From the NCBI GenBank assembly GCA_946478975.1, contig CAMLEO010000123.1, forward strand, positions 1-18,458: 18,458 nucleotides of DNA, written 5' to 3'. The first letter of the stretch is position 1; each line of letters begins with the position of its first letter. The position numbers and the translations under genes are program-made. The notes below the pieces were generated by a model that made no database searches, had not been told where the DNA came from, and saw nothing but the letters and a program-made list of their open reading frames with translations. Positions 15,571-18,458 of the stretch are shown here, piece after piece. Source of the stretch: an uncultured Steroidobacter sp. GTDB lineage: Bacteria > Pseudomonadota > Gammaproteobacteria > Steroidobacterales > Steroidobacteraceae.

Positions 15571-15599
15571 TTGACAGCAGGGGGGGTGATGGCTAGTAT
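15571..15599 (+). promoter_or_regulatory. Strong sigma-70 promoter of the yceD-rpmF-plsX operon
   Basis: A perfect -35 TTGACA (15571-15576) and TAGTAT (15594-15599, 4 of 6) are separated by exactly 17 bp. A T7 run (15566-15572) runs into the -35, and the spacer holds a G7 run (15580-15586). The predicted transcription start, about 15605-15609, falls at or a few bases before the yceD ATG at 15609, so the transcript should be leaderless or nearly so. Confidence 0.75.
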
Positions 15600-15608
15600 A
15601 CGCGCCCC

Positions 15609-16151
15609 ATGCCGCGACCCCCGGCCCTTCCCGCAGACAATGTTGTTGATGCTGAGGTCTGCGCGCGGGCAGGGAGCACGATTGCACGACACTTTTCCGC
15701 AGCCGATTTGCCGCGCCTGAGCGAGGCGGGCGGCCGCGAGGGATCGTCAATCGAGGCGAATTTCCAGTTTGCGCATTTCGAGAGTCGACCGGCGGTGTCG
15801 GGCGAGTTGCACGGCACGGCCGTGCTGACGTGCCAGCGCTGCATGCAGCCGGTGCCCGTCGAGATCGACGACAGCTTCCAGGTGTTGATCGTGGAAGAGG
15901 AGCGGGGCGACGAGCCGGGCGGTTACGAGCCGGTGGTTGCCAATGTATCGCGCCTCGATCTGCGTTGGCTCGCGGAAGAGCAGGTATTGCTGGCGCTGCC
16001 GCTGGTGCCTATGCATGAGAACGTGGACTGCGCCCAAAACGTGGTCGCGAGCTCGAGCGAGGCACACGAGCCGGAGAGCGAACAGCCCGCGGAAGAGGAA
16101 GTGCGGCAGCAGCCGTTCCGAAATCTGCGCGACCTGATGCGCAAGCAGTGA
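15609..16151 (+). CDS. yceD: YceD (DUF177) 23S rRNA accumulation protein
   Basis: Small acidic protein of the DUF177 family, required in E. coli for normal 23S rRNA accumulation; the exact mechanism is not known. 180 residues. The typical CxxC lies at Cys75-Cys78 (LTCQRCMQPV), followed by LDLRWLAEEQVLLALPLVPMHENVDC in overlapping pieces and the conserved C-terminal PFRNLRDLMRK. No Shine-Dalgarno sequence precedes the ATG; the bases before it are GCGCCCC, and the promoter -10 ends only 9 bases upstream, which points to leaderless translation. No alternative start exists before residue 79. First gene of the yceD-rpmF-plsX unit; the pairing with rpmF is conserved in most proteobacteria. Confidence 0.94.
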   Translation: MPRPPALPADNVVDAEVCARAGSTIARHFSAADLPRLSEAGGREGSSIEANFQFAHFESRPAVSGELHGTAVLTCQRCMQPVPVEIDDSFQVLIVEEERGDEPGGYEPVVANVSRLDLRWLAEEQVLLALPLVPMHENVDCAQNVVASSSEAHEPESEQPAEEEVRQQPFRNLRDLMRKQ

Positions 16152-16183
16152 ACACGTTTTGAGTTAGGTGGAGAGTTGTAACC

Positions 16184-16378
16184 ATGCCAGTTCAAAAGAG
16201 CCGAAAGACCCCGTCCAAGCGCGGCATGCACCGTTCGCACGACGGCCTCGCGAAGCCGGCGCTGTCGGTCGATCCGACGTCGGGTGAGACCCACTCGCGT
16301 CATCGCATCACGCCCGATGGTTTCTATCGCGGCAAGAAAGTCATCGAGAGCCGCGAAAAGCCCGATAGCGACGAATAA
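16184..16378 (+). CDS. rpmF: 50S ribosomal protein bL32
   Basis: Small basic protein of the large ribosomal subunit, 64 residues. The sequence [20 protein letters not shown] followed by [27 protein letters not shown] matches gammaproteobacterial bL32. It has no cysteines, so it is the zinc-free form. A good ribosome-binding region (AGGTGGAG, 16166-16173) stands upstream of ATG 16184. Its TAA stop is the first part of a perfect 10-bp hairpin stem in the gap to plsX. Confidence 0.97.
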   Translation: MPVQKSRKTPSKRGMHRSHDGLAKPALSVDPTSGETHSRHRITPDGFYRGKKVIESREKPDSDE

Positions 16379-16400
16379 CTCGCGTTGCCCACGCGAGTTA
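16376..16400 (+). repeat. Perfect 10-bp hairpin at the rpmF stop codon, before plsX
   Basis: TAACTCGCGT (16376-16385) and ACGCGAGTTA (16391-16400) pair perfectly around the loop TGCCC. The left arm includes the rpmF stop codon. No T-run follows, so it is probably not a full terminator; it may set the plsX to rpmF ratio by partial attenuation, mRNA protection or processing. Confidence 0.75.
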
Positions 16401-16419
16401 GCAAGACGAGTCCGCATCT

Positions 16420-17463
16420 CTGAGCGGCCGGCCGGTCACCATCGCGGTGGACGCCATGGGGGGCGATCACGGCCCCTCGGTGACCGTGCCCGCGGCGCTC
16501 GCAGCTTTGCAGCGTGATCCCGACCTGCGCGTCACGCTGGTCGGTTTGAATGATCCCATTCGCGGCTTGCTGAGCGGCGCCAGCGCGGCGCTGCTCGAAC
16601 GCATTTCAGTGCGCGAGGCGACGCAAGTCGTCACGATGGATGAAAAGCCGCAGGACGCGCTCCGCAAGAAGAAAGATTCCTCGATGCGCGTCGCCATCGA
16701 CTTGGTGAAGTCGGGCGCCGCCGATGCATGCGTGAGCGCCGGCAACACTGGTGCGCTGATGGCCACTGCGCGCTTCGTGCTCAAAACCATCGAAGGCATC
16801 GATCGTCCCGCCATCATTTCGCGCATCCGTGCACGGCACGGCCACACGCACATGCTGGATCTCGGCGCGAACTCCGAATGCACCGCCGAGCATTTATTTC
16901 AATTTGCAGTGATGGGCTCCGTGGTTGCCGGCGATCTGCACGGCATCGCGCGGCCACGCGTCGGCGTGCTGAACATCGGTGAAGAAGAAACCAAAGGCGA
17001 CAGCGTGGTTCAGGAGGCGGCGAGGCTGCTGACCGCGAGCTCGCTGAACTACATCGGCTTCGTCGAAGGCAACGATATTTTCTCGGGCGAGGTCGACGTG
17101 GTGGTCACCGACGGCTTCACCGGCAACGTCGCGCTCAAAACCATGGAAGGGCTGGCCAACATGCTGGTCGGCGCGCTGAAGACTGAATACACCCGCAATC
17201 CGCTGCGCTATTTTGGCGCGCTCGCGTCCTGGCCGGTGCTCCGGTCGCTGCGGCGTGAATTCGATCCGCGGACTTACAACGGCGCCAGCATGGTGGGCCT
17301 GACCGGCGTGGTGATCAAAAGCCACGGCAGCGCCGACACCGTTTCGTTTGCTAATGCCATCGCGGTGGGCCTGATCGAGGCGCGCAAGGGCGTGCCGAGC
17401 CAGATCGGTAGTTTGCTGAAGGCGCAGGCCACCGCGGCCAATTCTGCATCCGCCGGATCTTGA
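16420..17463 (+). CDS. plsX: Phosphate acyltransferase PlsX
   Basis: Peripheral membrane enzyme that turns acyl-ACP and phosphate into acyl-phosphate, the acyl donor for PlsY in phospholipid synthesis. Conserved stretches: TIAVDAMGGDHGPSVTVPAAL (in two overlapping parts), SSMRVAIDLVKSGAADACVSAGNTGALM (likewise), LDLGANSECT, LNIGEEETKGD, VVTDGFTGNVALKTMEG and VVIKSHGSAD. Homologues begin 5-8 residues before VDAMGG, but no ATG, GTG or TTG is available there: an in-frame TAG lies at 16399 and the only candidate is CTG 16420 (347 residues, MSGRPVTIAVDAMGG). The conventional alternative, GTG 16447 (338 residues), would remove the first beta-strand. CTG is therefore my tentative start. It is normally followed by fabD; here it is not. 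Confidence 0.93.
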   Translation: MSGRPVTIAVDAMGGDHGPSVTVPAALAALQRDPDLRVTLVGLNDPIRGLLSGASAALLERISVREATQVVTMDEKPQDALRKKKDSSMRVAIDLVKSGAADACVSAGNTGALMATARFVLKTIEGIDRPAIISRIRARHGHTHMLDLGANSECTAEHLFQFAVMGSVVAGDLHGIARPRVGVLNIGEEETKGDSVVQEAARLLTASSLNYIGFVEGNDIFSGEVDVVVTDGFTGNVALKTMEGLANMLVGALKTEYTRNPLRYFGALASWPVLRSLRREFDPRTYNGASMVGLTGVVIKSHGSADTVSFANAIAVGLIEARKGVPSQIGSLLKAQATAANSASAGS

Positions 17464-17482
17464 AATTGCCGATACGCGCCCT

Positions 17483-17505
17483 ATCGGGAAGCCGCCCATC
17501 GGGAA
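17483..17505. repeat. Short direct repeat downstream of plsX
   Basis: ATCGGGAA occurs at 17483-17490 and 17498-17505, each preceded by GCCC with one extra base in the first copy, so the units are 15 bp apart. The 103-bp gap between plsX and the next gene otherwise shows no clear terminator. Confidence 0.4.
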
Positions 17506-17549
17506 ATCCACAAGCCATCAACGGCTTCACACTCTTGAGCGTCAGCTGC

Positions 17550-17558
17550 TGCTAGAAT
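17550..17558 (+). promoter_or_regulatory. Candidate extended -10 promoter of the L,D-transpeptidase gene
   Basis: TGC-TAGAAT is an extended -10 with 5 of 6 matches. No -35 has good spacing: TTGAGC is 12 bp and TTCACA 21 bp upstream. The predicted transcription start near 17565 is only about 2 bases before the ATG at 17567. Confidence 0.4.
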
Positions 17559-17566
17559 TCTGGTTC

Positions 17567-18458
17567 ATGAATCGGCCCCCGAAGATGTTTCGCCTGAACA
17601 ATTTGATACATGCCGCACTGGTGGCGTGCGCGGCAGGCGTCGCGTCGACCGCTGCGGCGGCGACGTACACCTTGCCGGTCGGCACCGATACGGTCATCGG
17701 CGAAGTGCAGAAAGTGGTCGCCGCGCAGGAAGACACGCTGCTCGACATCGGCCGCAAATACGGCGTCGGTTACGAAGAAATCGTCGCGGCCAATCCCGGT
17801 GTCGATCCGTGGCTGCCCGGCGGAGGCACCGAAGTCACGATCCCGTCGCGCTACATCCTTCCGGAAGGTCCGCGCGAAGGCATCGTCGTCAGTCTCGCCG
17901 AACACCGCTTGTTTTATTTCCCGCCGCACAAAGCGGGCGAGGCGGCTGTCGTGCGCACTTATCCGATCAGCATCGGACGCATGGACTGGCACACGCCGCT
18001 CGGGTTGACCCGCATCGTCAGCAAGCGCGAGAAGCCGATCTGGTATCCGCCGGAGTCGGTGCTCAAGGAACACGAAGCCGATGGTCGTCCGCTGCCCAAA
18101 GCGGTGCCGCCCGGGCCGGACAATCCGCTCGGCGAATATGCGATGCGCCTGGGGATTCCCGGCGGCGCGTATCTGATTCACGGCACGAACCGTCCGTCGG
18201 GCGTGGGCATGCAAGTCACCCACGGCTGCGTGCGCATGTTCCCCGAGGACATCAAAGAGCTGTATCCGCTGGTGCCGGTGAACACGCAGGTGCGGATGAT
18301 CGATCAGCCGTACAAGATGGGTTGGCGCGGCGACGAGCTGTTCATGGAAGTGCATACGCCGCTCGAAGGCAGCACCGACCCCGATGCTCACAGCCTCACC
18401 AACATCACCAAGCTGCTGGTATCCGCGACCCAGGATCGCTCGGTCGTGATCGACTGGG
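17567..18458 (+). CDS. LysM/YkuD (ErfK/YbiS) L,D-transpeptidase, 3' end missing
   Basis: Periplasmic enzyme that makes 3-3 crosslinks in peptidoglycan or attaches proteins to it. The frame is open for 297 residues to the window edge. Visible in order: signal peptide about 1-32 (LIHAALVACAAGVAS, ending in an Ala run), a LysM-like domain about 48-90 (LLDIGRKYGVGYEEIVAANPG), and the YkuD catalytic domain about 97-240. Its active-site signature is complete: His205 in IHGTN and THGCVRM with catalytic Cys221. A C-terminal extension continues past the edge, as in ErfK/YbiS. The start could also be ATG 17585 (Met7), which also gives a signal peptide. No ribosome-binding site is evident for either. 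It sits where fabD stands in E. coli and Pseudomonas. Confidence 0.93.
   Translation, partial: MNRPPKMFRLNNLIHAALVACAAGVASTAAAATYTLPVGTDTVIGEVQKVVAAQEDTLLDIGRKYGVGYEEIVAANPGVDPWLPGGGTEVTIPSRYILPEGPREGIVVSLAEHRLFYFPPHKAGEAAVVRTYPISIGRMDWHTPLGLTRIVSKREKPIWYPPESVLKEHEADGRPLPKAVPPGPDNPLGEYAMRLGIPGGAYLIHGTNRPSGVGMQVTHGCVRMFPEDIKELYPLVPVNTQVRMIDQPYKMGWRGDELFMEVHTPLEGSTDPDAHSLTNITKLLVSATQDRSVVIDW

Noticed and set aside
15508..15750. Upstream extension of maf to 15750
   Set aside because: It would run across the yceD promoter and into yceD; GTG 15507 has a good SD and gives a family-like length.
17488..17528. GAAGCCG/CGGCTTC inverted repeat after plsX as a terminator
   Set aside because: Only 7 bp around a 27-base loop and no T-run; likely chance.

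Overview
The window is a stretch of chromosomal housekeeping DNA from a GC-rich gammaproteobacterium. The gene order (lol genes, DUF2062, comEC, exbBD, lpxK, ycaR, kdsB, a small phosphatase, rne, rluC, maf, yceD, rpmF, plsX) closely follows the Pseudomonas aeruginosa lolC-to-plsX block as I remember it. It differs in having msbA between exbD and lpxK, lolD after both permease genes, no murB between the phosphatase and rne, nothing between rluC and maf, and an L,D-transpeptidase where fabD would be expected after plsX. This suggests a Xanthomonadales, Nevskiales or Steroidobacterales type lineage; that placement is inference from gene order and composition. No tRNA, rRNA, CRISPR array, insertion sequence or phage gene was seen.

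Layout. Bases 1-2332 (+): lolC (cut by the window edge), lolE and lolD, the ABC machine that releases lipoproteins from the inner membrane. Bases 2335-2877 (-): a DUF2062 membrane protein, whose stop codon is 2 bp from that of lolD. Bases 2955-5225 (+): comEC. Bases 5303-10816 (+): exbB, exbD, msbA, lpxK, ycaR, kdsB and a low-molecular-weight tyrosine phosphatase, tightly packed and partly overlapping; this unit joins proton-driven energy transduction with lipid A and Kdo synthesis and lipid A flipping. Bases 10862-13405 (-): rne, with a 440-bp upstream region that looks like a long structured leader. Bases 13846-14856 (+): rluC. Bases 14869-15507 (-): maf (yceF type). Bases 15609-17463 (+): yceD, rpmF and plsX, linking ribosome and phospholipid synthesis. 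Bases 17567 to the end (+): a secreted LysM/YkuD L,D-transpeptidase, cut by the window edge.

Most genes serve envelope construction (lipoprotein export, LPS, phospholipid, peptidoglycan crosslinks) or RNA and ribosome maturation (RNase E, RluC, YceD, bL32, Trm112-like YcaR). I see no novel multi-gene system. The points worth a second look are regulatory: a rne leader with four hairpins, one covering the rne ribosome-binding site; a consensus promoter so close to the yceD ATG that the mRNA should be leaderless or nearly so, with a G7 run in its spacer; a similar arrangement at the L,D-transpeptidase; plsX without a normal start codon upstream of its conserved N-terminus; a 16-bp tandem duplication that supplies the kdsB ribosome-binding site; and strong hairpins in the lpxK-ycaR and rpmF-plsX gaps.
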